From positions 144,741 to 208,740 of the forward strand of contig JACKCP010000004.1 in assembly GCA_020633955.1 (NCBI GenBank): 64,000 nt of DNA, written 5' to 3'. Each line of letters opens with the position of its first letter. Position 1 is the first letter of the stretch. The DNA is from Desulfobacteraceae bacterium. Lineage in GTDB: Bacteria > Desulfobacterota > Desulfobacteria > Desulfobacterales > JACKCP01. This document shows positions 51,402-60,795 of this stretch, in pieces. A model generated the notes under the pieces. The model had not been told where the DNA came from. It was given only the letters and a program-made list of their open reading frames with translations, and did no database searches. The position numbers and the translations under genes are program-made.

Positions 51402-52859
51402 ATGAAACTTTATGAACTTTCTGTGGCAGATGCAAGGCAAAAGCTTGATAATAAAGAAATTTCTTCTGTTGAGCTTACAAAATCTGTATTTGAAAGAATA
51501 GATGAGGTCGAGCCAAAACTTGATGCTTTTATAACAATCTGCAAAGAATCTGCTTTAAAAGAGGCCGAGCTTGCAGATAAAATGATTTCTGAAGGTAAAA
51601 AAACACCTCTGCTTGGAATTCCTGTATCATTAAAAGATCTTATCTGTACAAATGGTGTTCGCACCACCTGTGCATCAAAAATTTTAGAAAATTTTATTCC
51701 TCCATATGATGCAACACTTGTTGAAGCTCTTAAAAAAGACGGGGCTGTAATAACAGGAAAAGTAAATATGGATGAATTTGCAATGGGTTCTTCCACTGAA
51801 AATTCAGCCTTTAAAATTACAAAAAATCCCTGGGATACAAAAAGAATTCCAGGCGGGTCAAGCGGAGGTTCCGCTGTATGTGTTGCAGCTGACATGAGCC
51901 TTGTATCATTTGGTTCTGATACAGGCGGTTCAATCAGACAGCCTGCATCACACTGCGGTGTTACGGGATTAAAACCATCATACGGAAGGGTTTCAAGATA
52001 CGGCCTTGTTGCCTTTGCCTCATCCCTTGATCAGATAGGTCCATTTACAAAAACTGTTGAAGATGCCGCAATGGTAATGAACACAATAGGTTTTTTTGAC
52101 CCGAAGGATTCCACAAGTTTTCCTGCAGATACACCTGATTACACATCCTTTCTCGAAAAAGGGATGAAGGGCGTAAAAGTTGGAATTATCAAGGAATATA
52201 TTGACGCACAGGGGATAGACCCTGAAATTGCAGGAGCGATAAATAAGTCTGTTGATGTTTTTAAAAGTCTTGGTGCTGAAATTGTTGAGGTTTCCCTTCC
52301 AAATACAAAATATGCGGTTCCTGCCTATTATGTCATTGCTCCCTCTGAAGCAAGTTCAAACCTTGCAAGATACGACGGTGTAAGATTTGGAACCAGAGTT
52401 GAAACACCCGAACTGATAGAAATGTATAAGGAAACAAGATCAAAGGGTTTTGGAGCCGAAGTTAAAAGAAGAATAATTATAGGTACATATGCACTTTCAG
52501 CAGGGTATTATGATGCATATTACGGGCAGGCTCAAAAGGTAAGAACCCTTATTGCAGATGATTTTAAAAAAGCCTTTGAAAAGGCAGACATTCTTCTTTC
52601 TCCTGTAACTCCTGAGCCTCCTTTTAAATTAGGTGAAAAAACAGATGATCCATTGACAATGTATCTGTCTGATATTTTTACTATTTCTGCAAACCTTGCA
52701 GGTATACCCGGAATTTCGGTTCCATGCGGTCTTACCAAAAATAATCTTCCCATAGGCCTGCAGCTGATGGCACCTTCATTTGAAGAGGGAAGGATTTTAA
52801 AGGCAGGGTATAATTTTCAGTGTGAAACAGATTTTCATAAAAAAAGGCCGGTGATTTAA
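51402..52859 (+). CDS. gatA: Glutamyl-tRNA(Gln) amidotransferase subunit A
   Basis: Amidase subunit of 485 residues with the Lys-cisSer-Ser triad: Lys in LGIPVSLKDLICTNG, and Ser residues in PGGSSGGSAVCVAADM and FGSDTGGSIRQPASHCG. It hydrolyses glutamine and passes ammonia to GatB. Length is standard. Downstream, only 2 nt separate it from the next small gene, and mutL follows, so gatC-gatA-small ORF-mutL form one operon. Confidence 0.97.
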   Translation: MKLYELSVADARQKLDNKEISSVELTKSVFERIDEVEPKLDAFITICKESALKEAELADKMISEGKKTPLLGIPVSLKDLICTNGVRTTCASKILENFIPPYDATLVEALKKDGAVITGKVNMDEFAMGSSTENSAFKITKNPWDTKRIPGGSSGGSAVCVAADMSLVSFGSDTGGSIRQPASHCGVTGLKPSYGRVSRYGLVAFASSLDQIGPFTKTVEDAAMVMNTIGFFDPKDSTSFPADTPDYTSFLEKGMKGVKVGIIKEYIDAQGIDPEIAGAINKSVDVFKSLGAEIVEVSLPNTKYAVPAYYVIAPSEASSNLARYDGVRFGTRVETPELIEMYKETRSKGFGAEVKRRIIIGTYALSAGYYDAYYGQAQKVRTLIADDFKKAFEKADILLSPVTPEPPFKLGEKTDDPLTMYLSDIFTISANLAGIPGISVPCGLTKNNLPIGLQLMAPSFEEGRILKAGYNFQCETDFHKKRPVI

Positions 52860-52861
52860 TT

Positions 52862-53044
52862 ATGGATCTTCCCATACCTGAGAACGATGCAGTAAAAAAA
52901 GCAGTAAAATGGATTTTTTCGGAAATGGAAGCTGATAAGGAGCTCAGAAGAAGAGATCTTGTGGAAAAGGCATCTGTAAGATTTGATCTGTCTCCTGCAG
53001 AAACCGAATATCTGATGAGGGCTTCAAAAATAAAAAATGTCTAA
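52862..53044 (+). CDS. Small protein between gatA and mutL
   Basis: A 60-residue helical protein (LPIPENDAVKKAVKWIFSEM and later DLSPAETEYLMRASKIKNV). Its ATG is 2 nt after the gatA stop and its end overlaps mutL by 8 bp, the hallmark of translational coupling. I cannot assign a function; the composition suggests a short helix-turn-helix-like or adaptor protein. Real coding status rests mainly on the junctions. Confidence 0.65.
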   Translation: MDLPIPENDAVKKAVKWIFSEMEADKELRRRDLVEKASVRFDLSPAETEYLMRASKIKNV

Positions 53045-54917
53045 AATAAGAATTCTTCCGGAAAACCTTTCAAACCAGATAGCGGCAGGAGAAGTTGTTG
53101 AGCGTCCTGCCTCTGTTGTAAAGGAGCTTGTAGAAAACTCAATTGATGCAGGTTCAGGAAGAATTGTAGTTGAAATAGAGCAGGGCGGGAAAAAATCTAT
53201 ACGGGTTTTTGATGACGGGGAGGGAATGACCCGCGACGATGCCCTTTTGTCCATAGAAAGATACGCCACCAGCAAAATAAGTGAAGCAAAGGACCTTTTT
53301 TCCATAAACACCCTTGGTTTCAGGGGAGAGGCTCTTCCAAGCATTGCATCTGTGTCTCATTTTTCTGTTCTTACCAAATCAAGGCTTGAGAATTCAGGCA
53401 CAAAAATTGAAGTCAAAGGAGGAACTCTTTTAGATGTAAAGGAAACAGGAGCTCCAGACGGCACTGACATAAGAATTTCTCATCTTTTTTTCAATACTCC
53501 GGCAAGAAGAAAGTTCATGAAGGCAGAAACAACAGAAATGGGGCATATTTCTGAGGTTATTTCGTGTCTTGCACTTTCAAGTCCTGAGATTTATTTCAGG
53601 CTTTCCCACAACAAAAGAATTTTAAAGGAATGGCCCGGAGGAAAGTTTTCTGACAGGGCTTTAGAGGTTTTAGGGTCAGATTTTAAAAATCTTTTATATG
53701 AAGTTTCCAATGAATATATGGATGTAAAGGTTACAGGTTTTGCAGGTTCCCCTGATATCACAAGAAGTACACCCTCAAAAATTTATATTTTTGTAAATAA
53801 CAGATATGTAATGGACAGATCAATTTCCTATGCAGTTTATCAGGGGTATGAAGGCCGTCTTATGAAGGGCAGATATCCGGGATGCGTTCTTTTTATAAAT
53901 CTTCCCTATGATAAAGTAGATGTAAATGTCCATCCTGCAAAGCATCAGGTCAGATTTGCCGAGCCTGGAATTGTGATGTCATGTGTTAAAAGGGCAATTG
54001 CAAATGCACTTCTTGCAGAAGACAGGGTTAAGTGGAAGTCAAAACCTCTTGCCTTAAAAGTTGAGCCCCATAAAAAAGAGAGTTTGGTGTTTCCAGGAGC
54101 TGTCAGGGAAAAAAGCTCAGGAAGCCAGGCATCTTTTCCATCTTTTGGTGAAACAAAATCTTTGACCATTAAAGATAGTAATTTAAATTTTTCCCGGGAA
54201 AATATTTTTCCAGAAAAAATAAATAAATCTTCATGGGAATCATTACCCAAAATAGAAGAAAAAGATGAGACCAGTTTTAAATATGAATCGGTTGATCAAG
54301 ACGAAAAAAAGGGGCTGAATCAAAATGATTTTTTATATTCAGATCTTTTTATTGTTTCCCAGATAAAAAATACCTATATAATCTGCGAGTCAATGGATGG
54401 AATGATTCTGATAGATCAGCACGCAGCCCACGAAAGAATCCGTTATGAATCCCTTTTAAGATCCTATGAAAAAAATATGGGCAGAGCCCAGCAGCTTATT
54501 TTACCACAGGTCATAGAACCTGGAGTAAAAGAGTCGTCAAAACTTCTTTTAATGCTTGAGGAATTCAAAAAATTCGGCCTTGAAATTTCCCATTACGGAG
54601 GAAACAGCTTTGCAGTTCAGTCGGTTCCCTTAATCCTTGGAGATATTGATTTCAAGCCTCTTATCCTGGATGTTGCATCAATGTTTAAGGAACTTCCTTC
54701 AACCTATGAAATAAAAAAGGTAATTTATGATGCAATAGCTTTAATCGCATGTCATGGCTCAATAAGGGGAAATCAGAAACTTGATTCAAGGGAAATAAAA
54801 GCTTTATTTCAAGCACTTGATAAATGCGAAAACTCTTCAAGATGTCCCCATGGAAGACCAATCTGGATCAAGCTTGACTGGGATTTTATTGAAAAATCAT
54901 TTAAAAGAAAGCTCTAA
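53037..54917 (+). CDS. mutL: DNA mismatch repair protein MutL
   Basis: A 626-residue MutL. The N-terminal GHKL ATPase has IAAGEVVERPASVVKELVENS, FDDGEGM and the NTLGFRGEALPSI lid; the linker is charged and of low complexity (about 335-440); the C-terminal domain contains DQHAAHERIRYE, i.e. DQHA(x2)E(x4)E, the metal-binding endonuclease motif lacking in E. coli MutL. So this protein probably nicks DNA itself, as in organisms without MutH. The cysteine/histidine motif near CPHGRP completes the site. It is convergent with an amidohydrolase, overlapping it by 4 bp. Confidence 0.95.
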   Translation: MSKIRILPENLSNQIAAGEVVERPASVVKELVENSIDAGSGRIVVEIEQGGKKSIRVFDDGEGMTRDDALLSIERYATSKISEAKDLFSINTLGFRGEALPSIASVSHFSVLTKSRLENSGTKIEVKGGTLLDVKETGAPDGTDIRISHLFFNTPARRKFMKAETTEMGHISEVISCLALSSPEIYFRLSHNKRILKEWPGGKFSDRALEVLGSDFKNLLYEVSNEYMDVKVTGFAGSPDITRSTPSKIYIFVNNRYVMDRSISYAVYQGYEGRLMKGRYPGCVLFINLPYDKVDVNVHPAKHQVRFAEPGIVMSCVKRAIANALLAEDRVKWKSKPLALKVEPHKKESLVFPGAVREKSSGSQASFPSFGETKSLTIKDSNLNFSRENIFPEKINKSSWESLPKIEEKDETSFKYESVDQDEKKGLNQNDFLYSDLFIVSQIKNTYIICESMDGMILIDQHAAHERIRYESLLRSYEKNMGRAQQLILPQVIEPGVKESSKLLLMLEEFKKFGLEISHYGGNSFAVQSVPLILGDIDFKPLILDVASMFKELPSTYEIKKVIYDAIALIACHGSIRGNQKLDSREIKALFQALDKCENSSRCPHGRPIWIKLDWDFIEKSFKRKL

Positions 54918-56419
54918 ACTATTTTTTTACCTTTAATATAAAGATTTTCAACCTTTATATCCTTGATTTTATCCTGATCACATTCAAAAATATCATCAGA
55001 CAAAACTGCAAAATCAGCATTAAGACCTTTTTTTAATGTACCTCTTATGTTTTCTTCAAATCCGCTTTTAGCTGCATTTGCAGTATACATTTTCAAAGCT
55101 TCAAATATGCTTATTCTCTGGCTTTTTTCAGGATGATTCACACTTGCCCATATTCCGTAAACAGGGTCTGGCTCAGTGCATGGAGCATCGGAGCCCCCTG
55201 TAACAAGAATTCCCGACTGGATAAGGGAGCGAAGGGGAATAAGGTTTTTTGCACGCTCTCCTAAAATTTCATTTATATATGTCATAGGTTCTTCATTCCA
55301 GTACAGGAACGAAGGCTGAACAGCGAAAACAAGATTTAAGTTTGCAGCTTTTTCCATAGTTTCATCGCTTACAAGATCGCCGTGGATTAAAATATTTCTT
55401 CTGTCCGGAGCAGGGTATTTTTCATCTGCCTTTAAAAATGAATTCACACACTGATCAACAGCCTTGTCTCCTATTGCATGTAGTGCTGTCTGAAGGTTGT
55501 TCTTATGGGTTTTATACAAAAACTCTTCAATCTGTTCATTATTGTAAAATAAAATCCCGCTGTTTGAGCTGTCATTTGAGTATGGTGAATTCAGTGCGGC
55601 ATCAAGTGAACCAAAGCAGCCGTCTAAAGCTGTATCAAAACATCCGCCAATCTGTTTGAGTCTTCTGAATTTAACTTTTCTAACACTCATTGTCTGGAAA
55701 AAAACCTTAAAGTCCTGAATAAAGAATTTTGATCCAAGCCTTGCCAGATCAACATCAAGATCAAGGGGATAGCCAACGCCTTCTGCTGAATGAACAAAAG
55801 AGATTCCGTATTTTGCAAGCTCTTTTGAAGCATTAGACATTCTTTTAAGCATTTCAGAAACTGAAACAGATTTTGCGGCAAAATCTGCAGCAGGGAAAAA
55901 AGAATCATTTAAAAACCAGCCGGAATCTTTATCAAAACCTCTTAATTCAAGGACTTTTTTGGGAAGCTTTTCGATAAAGGCAGAGTTTCCCACACCTGCA
56001 TGGCCGTCGTATTTTATAATAAAGACAGGTTTTTTATTTTCTGCTTTGTCAAGAATTTGCCTTGTAAGGAGCTGATCTTCCTTAAATGAGTGTTTTGAAT
56101 ATCCAAAACCTGTAATTAAAGAATTTTTTTTCTGTGATTTTGAAAAATTAATTAATTCGGAAACAGCATCATCTAGTGCCAAAAAATTTCTGAAATCAAA
56201 TCCCCCAAGGAAATATGCATATGACGTAAAGTGCATATGAGTATCTCCAAAGGAAGGAACAACAGTTCTGCCGTTTAAATCATCGATTTTTATATTTTTG
56301 TATTTTTCAGGAATAAAATTTTCAGTAAAAACAATTTTACCCTTATCAACTCCAATATATTTAAAAAAACTATTGGAATCATCTGCACTGTAGAATTTGC
56401 CGTTTCCAAATATTTTCAT
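54914..56419 (-). CDS. Amidohydrolase family 3 (YtcJ-like) enzyme
   Basis: A 501-residue predicted metal-dependent hydrolase. The N-terminal strand-rich region leads to VPSFGDTHMHFTSYAY (metal-binding HxH), later NILIHGDLVSDETME (His), TGGSDAPCTEPDPVYGIW (Asp) and a C-terminal region LKKGLNADFAVLSDDIF typical of the family. Substrate unknown (amide or formamide). It ends a five-gene minus-strand operon, only 2 nt after the crotonase gene. No signal peptide is present. Confidence 0.85.
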   Translation of the reverse strand: MKIFGNGKFYSADDSNSFFKYIGVDKGKIVFTENFIPEKYKNIKIDDLNGRTVVPSFGDTHMHFTSYAYFLGGFDFRNFLALDDAVSELINFSKSQKKNSLITGFGYSKHSFKEDQLLTRQILDKAENKKPVFIIKYDGHAGVGNSAFIEKLPKKVLELRGFDKDSGWFLNDSFFPAADFAAKSVSVSEMLKRMSNASKELAKYGISFVHSAEGVGYPLDLDVDLARLGSKFFIQDFKVFFQTMSVRKVKFRRLKQIGGCFDTALDGCFGSLDAALNSPYSNDSSNSGILFYNNEQIEEFLYKTHKNNLQTALHAIGDKAVDQCVNSFLKADEKYPAPDRRNILIHGDLVSDETMEKAANLNLVFAVQPSFLYWNEEPMTYINEILGERAKNLIPLRSLIQSGILVTGGSDAPCTEPDPVYGIWASVNHPEKSQRISIFEALKMYTANAAKSGFEENIRGTLKKGLNADFAVLSDDIFECDQDKIKDIKVENLYIKGKKIV

Positions 56420-56421
56420 TT

Positions 56422-57144
56422 TTACTCCTGGATAAAAAGAGCAAGTGATTCTATTATCGGCGGATCTTCATTATCAATTACATTTATTATTTCCTTGTGA
56501 AGTCTTTTTTTGTGCTCGCCGAAAATTCCTCTTTTCTTGTTGAATGTTTTTGCGAATGCAACTGCATCTTTCAATAGTTCTTCCGGATTTTCGCAGGCCT
56601 TTTCAAGCATGTGGCATTCTTCAAGTTCTGCTGCTCCGACTCTTCGTCCTGTTAGTTTCATTTCATTAAATTTATAATATGGAAAAGCTTTTTTTACAAA
56701 TGCAATCATTCCGGGAAGAAAAGGTATTCCAAGGTCTACTTCAGGGAAGCAGAAATATCCCCTGTCTTTTCTCATCATTCGAAAATCGCATGCGCAGGAC
56801 AAAATTGCTCCGTTTCCAAAGGCATGTCCGTTTATTGCAGCAATTACAGGAACAGGAAGAAGAAGAAGTTTTTTGAAAACATCATTCATTTTAAACATAA
56901 AATCTTTCATTGCCTGATAATCTTCGGCAACAAGTTTTCCTGAAAGCCATTCAAGATCAATTCCAAGGCTCCATGCTTTTTGATCTGCTGAAGTTAAAAC
57001 AACAGATTTTATGTCTTTGTCTTCCATTGCCTCATCAAGAGCCTTGAGCATTTCAGTTGCAAAAACATCGTTGTGTCTGTTTTCGCCGTTTGTCATTGTG
57101 ACAATGGCAACACTTTCGTCCTTTTCCCATTTTACTGCTGTCAT
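56422..57144 (-). CDS. Enoyl-CoA hydratase/isomerase (crotonase) family protein
   Basis: A 240-residue crotonase-fold enzyme with AAINGHAFGNGAILSCACDF (oxyanion hole and CoA site) and MRKDRGYFCFPEVDLGIPF. The active-site glutamate is seen in PEVDLG; the first catalytic glutamate of classical hydratases is not obvious (replaced by Cys/Ala around ACDFRM), so it may be an isomerase or unspecialised member. It belongs to the MoxR operon, being 16 nt after the repeat protein gene. Confidence 0.85.
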   Translation of the reverse strand: MTAVKWEKDESVAIVTMTNGENRHNDVFATEMLKALDEAMEDKDIKSVVLTSADQKAWSLGIDLEWLSGKLVAEDYQAMKDFMFKMNDVFKKLLLLPVPVIAAINGHAFGNGAILSCACDFRMMRKDRGYFCFPEVDLGIPFLPGMIAFVKKAFPYYKFNEMKLTGRRVGAAELEECHMLEKACENPEELLKDAVAFAKTFNKKRGIFGEHKKRLHKEIINVIDNEDPPIIESLALFIQE

Positions 57145-57160
57145 GTTTTTTATCTCCTTG

Positions 57161-57847
57161 TCAGTTATTGGATTTTATATGATCGTCAAACAGGTTTAAC
57201 TCCCATTTTCCTTTCATTCTGTCTTTTACTGCTTCTGTTTCAGAACCTTTTTTGGAATTTAAAAAGATTTTTTTAAGCTCTTTTTTCCAGATTTTGTCCA
57301 TAATGGCCATTTCCCTGTAAATACAGCCTTTTTCAACATATTTTTCAAGGATTTTCCATCCTTTTTCATAATCGAATTTTTCCCATTTCTGGCCGCTTAA
57401 GAAAATATATTTAAGGTTTCTGACGGATAATACGGCCTCAGTCCCTTTATCAAAATCAAATTCCAGCCAGTGTGAACCTGCATAAAAAAGAAATTCAGGA
57501 TTTTTTAATTCAATTAAGGCATCAAGTCCTTTTTTAAAATTAAATCTTTTCCAGTTGCAGCCAGCGTAATATATAAGCCTTGAATCTCTGGTTTCAATTA
57601 AAAAATCAAGAGCCTTTTCATGGTTGTGTTCCCTCCAGGTTCTTCCGCTTTTATAGACTCTTTGAGGGTCGTTTAAATCAATTAATGCGTCAAGTCCTCT
57701 TTCATGGTTGAATCTTTTCCAGTATATTCCTGACCTGTAAATAAGCTCGTTTTCTTTTTTGCTTATTAAAAGGGAAAGGCCGCCGATATGATCGAAATCT
57801 GATTCTGTTTTCCCTTTTTCATAAATTTTTTCTGCAAGAATATCCAT
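57161..57847 (-). CDS. Repeat protein of 28-residue units, linked to MoxR/VWA
   Basis: A 228-residue protein in which residues 41-180 consist of at least four adjoining units of exactly 28 residues (41-68, 69-96, 97-124, 125-152) and a fifth diverged unit; the shared pattern is xxWxxFNxxKGLDALIxL, then xxPxxIYYxG. Residues 15-40 look like a sixth, partial unit. Such repeats probably stack into a solenoid. I know no family name. It lies 2 nt downstream of the VWA-peptidase gene and probably works with it. Confidence 0.75.
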   Translation of the reverse strand: MDILAEKIYEKGKTESDFDHIGGLSLLISKKENELIYRSGIYWKRFNHERGLDALIDLNDPQRVYKSGRTWREHNHEKALDFLIETRDSRLIYYAGCNWKRFNFKKGLDALIELKNPEFLFYAGSHWLEFDFDKGTEAVLSVRNLKYIFLSGQKWEKFDYEKGWKILEKYVEKGCIYREMAIMDKIWKKELKKIFLNSKKGSETEAVKDRMKGKWELNLFDDHIKSNN

Positions 57848-57849
57848 AT

Positions 57850-59238
57850 CTAATCGTTTTCAATAAAAAAGGTTTTTCCAAAAGGCGGCACAAATTTTTT
57901 GTTTCCGTCTTTCCCAATAAGCCAGACTGTATTTTTATAAGGGTTTAATTTCCCTATATCGTGAATGAATCCGTCTGTAATTACAATTATGGTTTCATTT
58001 CTTTTTTTTAAATACTCATTGAAAAGAGGGGAGAAAAAGGTTGTACCTCCGGATCCTGATTTGATTTTTCTCCAGTCGCCTGATTTATAGAAGAATTTTT
58101 TTGTAAGATTTGTCTCTTTTTTAAAAATTCCGTTTTCCTCTTTTGGAATAAAAAGAGTTTCATCCATTAATACAAGTTCTGTTTTATATGTTTTTATTAA
58201 ATTTTCAATAACTCCGAATGCTCTTTCAAGTTCCCCTGGATTTGAAGTGACAGAAGCTGAAACATCAACTGCTGCAATGATTCTTTCCTTGTCCTTCATT
58301 ATTTTTCCGGGAGCATAAATTCCATTTGCAAAATATCTGCGGTTGAATTTTTTGTATGTATATTCTGTTTTATCTGAATGGGCAGTTGAATCAACAATAC
58401 TTTTAATCTTTTTTTCCCATGAGGAAATGTCTGTTTTTTGGGGAGAGCTCATGATTTTTGTCATAAGCGAAAAAAATCTGTCCTGATTTGCGCCTGGATC
58501 ATTAGATGCAATTGCAGTTATTTTTTTTGCATTTGTATTAAGCCTGTTTGAAACTGATGTTTCCTTAAATACATGAGAACCTGTTTTCAAAGGCTTTCCC
58601 TTTGAGTCTGTAAAAATAAAACCCTGGGGATCATTTTCTTTTTTTGAATTTTTATTTTCAAATAAAGGGTCGCCTTGTTTGTTTGTGTCTTTTTTATTTT
58701 TTGAGGTGTCAGGCATGAGGTTTTTAAACATTTTATCAACTTCATCTATAAATTCTGATAATTTTGTTTTACCCCCCTCTAAAAGCCATTTGTATACATC
58801 TTCCCATTTAGGGTCTTTTATTCCGGTTTCCCTGTAAAAATATTGAGGGATCAGCGGAAGGTCTTCAGGAAGTTCCAAAATAGCTTCCCTTTGATCTTTG
58901 CCTGAAAAAAATGTTTTGATATTTTCCTTTATAAAACTGTTTACAACCATATCCTGCGCAAGATTCTGGAGATATGGATTTTTCATTGAAAAAGATCTGT
59001 GGTCGTGACGAAAAATCACATGAAGCATTTCATGAACAAGAAGAGCTGTTATGTTTTTTTCGTCAAGGCTTTCAAGAAATTTTTCATTATAATACAGGGC
59101 CGGCCTCATTTCCGACTCATGCATTGCAATTGTCGGAATTTCATCTGATTTGATGAAAGTGCACAGCTGATAAAAATAGGAAGTAAACCTGCTTTTCTTC
59201 CATAAAATTTTTAAACTTGACTCCAGTTTTTCATGCAT
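57850..59238 (-). CDS. Metallopeptidase-like plus VWA-like protein (DUF2201)
   Basis: A 462-residue protein of the DUF2201 type. An N-terminal zincin-like motif HEMLH (His69, Glu70, His73) in LLVHEMLHVIFRHDHRS is followed by helices and a flexible charged region (about 170-250), then a C-terminal VWA-like domain with Asp325 in AAVDVSASV (DxSxS), GGTTFFSPL and VITDGF, completing a MIDAS metal site. MoxR ATPases usually partner such VWA proteins. It lies 3 nt after the MoxR gene and 2 nt before the repeat protein gene. Confidence 0.85.
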   Translation of the reverse strand: MHEKLESSLKILWKKSRFTSYFYQLCTFIKSDEIPTIAMHESEMRPALYYNEKFLESLDEKNITALLVHEMLHVIFRHDHRSFSMKNPYLQNLAQDMVVNSFIKENIKTFFSGKDQREAILELPEDLPLIPQYFYRETGIKDPKWEDVYKWLLEGGKTKLSEFIDEVDKMFKNLMPDTSKNKKDTNKQGDPLFENKNSKKENDPQGFIFTDSKGKPLKTGSHVFKETSVSNRLNTNAKKITAIASNDPGANQDRFFSLMTKIMSSPQKTDISSWEKKIKSIVDSTAHSDKTEYTYKKFNRRYFANGIYAPGKIMKDKERIIAAVDVSASVTSNPGELERAFGVIENLIKTYKTELVLMDETLFIPKEENGIFKKETNLTKKFFYKSGDWRKIKSGSGGTTFFSPLFNEYLKKRNETIIVITDGFIHDIGKLNPYKNTVWLIGKDGNKKFVPPFGKTFFIEND

Positions 59239-59241
59239 TGG

Positions 59242-60405
59242 TTATTCACCGTCAAAAATATCTGCAAATTTATCTTTAATCGACTCTTTTTCTTCATCTG
59301 ACTCAGAAAATTCAAGAGCTTCCGGTATTTTTGTAAGAAGTCCGCACTCCCTTAAAAGTATCTGAAAAAATGCAACTCTTGAGTCGGCTCTTGAAAGTGC
59401 TATAAAGCTTAAGACATTATACAGCTTTTTTAATGAATCATTATCAAGAGAGCCCATTGAAGCCGCAGCATCAGACTTTAGGTCTGTAATTGCACCGCTT
59501 ATTGCCCATAAAATATCTTCAGATGAAATTTTATTTTGTTTAAAGCTTTCCTTTTTTTCTGAATTTCCAATAAGAATGTCTTGTGTGGAAATCTGTCTTG
59601 GACTTAAAATTTCTTTTACAAAATCATCCGCAGCAGTCTGGCCTGCAAGAGATGATATTATTTTTTCAATTAATATCCCTTTTTCACTTTTAAGAGCGTT
59701 TTCAAGGTCTTTTTTGTTTTCAAGTTTGCATGCAAAGGTAAGTGCATTTGAAACCTGATGCCATCCCCTTGGGTTGGGGTTTATTTCCGTTTCGCTCCAG
59801 AGTCTTTCAGGGAAAAGAGTTATGTATTCAATTATTGCAGGATGGATTTCATTTTCAACTGCCCATGAAAGCCAGTTTGCAGCACTTGGTTTAAGGTGGA
59901 ATATGGCAAGTCTTCCGTCAAGTGCTGCATCATCAAAGTCGGTTATGGTTGTCATGTCGCCTTCGCCAAGGTTTCCTGCAAGTATTATTGTTGTTTTTTC
60001 TGGAAGAAGATGTTCTCCGCACCTTGATTCAGTAATAATCTGAAAAAGTGTCTGGATTACTGTTGGATGAGCTCTGTTTGCCTCGTCAAGAAACCAGACT
60101 ATTCCGTTGTAACCTGTTGGAACGGTTTCAGGGGGAATAAATTTCGGTCTGAAATAAATCATTTTTTTGTCATTGTGATCTGGGACAGGGTATCCTCCAA
60201 GATCAATATTTTCTTTGAAAGCAAGTCTTGTATCAATAAAGTAAAAATTTTTTTTCTCAGCTGTCTGTTTTACAATTGAAGATTTCCCAATTCCCGGATG
60301 ACCTACAATTTTAATTGCATAGTTAAGTTTCTTTTTTGCATCAAGGTGTGTTTCAATTATATGTTCAAGCTCTTTTGCTGTTGTTTCGACCGGTGTTTTA
60401 TGCAT
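59242..60405 (-). CDS. MoxR-family AAA+ ATPase
   Basis: A 387-residue AAA+ ATPase, first gene of a five-gene operon. Walker A is GHPGIGKSS (35-43), Walker B GIVWFLDEANRAHP (about 98-111), and sensor I is in TTIILAGNLGEGD. The remainder includes helical insertions typical of MoxR and a C-terminal acidic tail. MoxR proteins assemble or remodel partner complexes together with VWA proteins. The start is preceded by GGAG. Confidence 0.88.
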   Translation of the reverse strand: MHKTPVETTAKELEHIIETHLDAKKKLNYAIKIVGHPGIGKSSIVKQTAEKKNFYFIDTRLAFKENIDLGGYPVPDHNDKKMIYFRPKFIPPETVPTGYNGIVWFLDEANRAHPTVIQTLFQIITESRCGEHLLPEKTTIILAGNLGEGDMTTITDFDDAALDGRLAIFHLKPSAANWLSWAVENEIHPAIIEYITLFPERLWSETEINPNPRGWHQVSNALTFACKLENKKDLENALKSEKGILIEKIISSLAGQTAADDFVKEILSPRQISTQDILIGNSEKKESFKQNKISSEDILWAISGAITDLKSDAAASMGSLDNDSLKKLYNVLSFIALSRADSRVAFFQILLRECGLLTKIPEALEFSESDEEKESIKDKFADIFDGE

Positions 60406-60510
60406 GTTTACTCCTGGTTTTTAAAGCTTTGTGTACAAACAATTTGCAGTTAATATAAATACAAAAATTTTATATTTCAAATTAAAATTAATAAATATTA
60501 TGCAAATGTC

Positions 60511-60750
60511 TTAAAATCCAGGCATTATTAAATTTTCGGTAAAAGCTTTTTTAACTTCCTGGTTTGGATATGAAATATACAGGTGTTTTCTGTAATAGTC
60601 TTTGGTAATCAGATACCTGGTTTTAAAAAGCATAGGGATACGTGGAAGCCTTTCAATATTAAATGCTTCCAAAAGACTTGGAGGAGGTTTTATCTTTTCA
60701 AGATCAGGGATAAAATAATTGCTTTTCTTGATAAGCTCCACTGGAAATTT
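60511..60750 (-). pseudogene. Relic of an AAA-ATPase-like/PDDEXK nuclease gene
   Basis: A short open frame bounded upstream by a stop codon. It contains ELIKKSNYFIPDLEKIK, MLFKTRYLITKDYY and YISYPNQEVKKAFTENL, the order seen in the middle of about 500-residue AAA-ATPase-like proteins with a PD-(D/E)XK nuclease domain. Nothing before or after it continues the homologous sequence. It is thus a remnant, not an active gene. Confidence 0.6.
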
Positions 60751-60795
60751 TTAGTTTACTGTTTTTAAAGACAGTCTCTTTACTTGAATCCCTTA

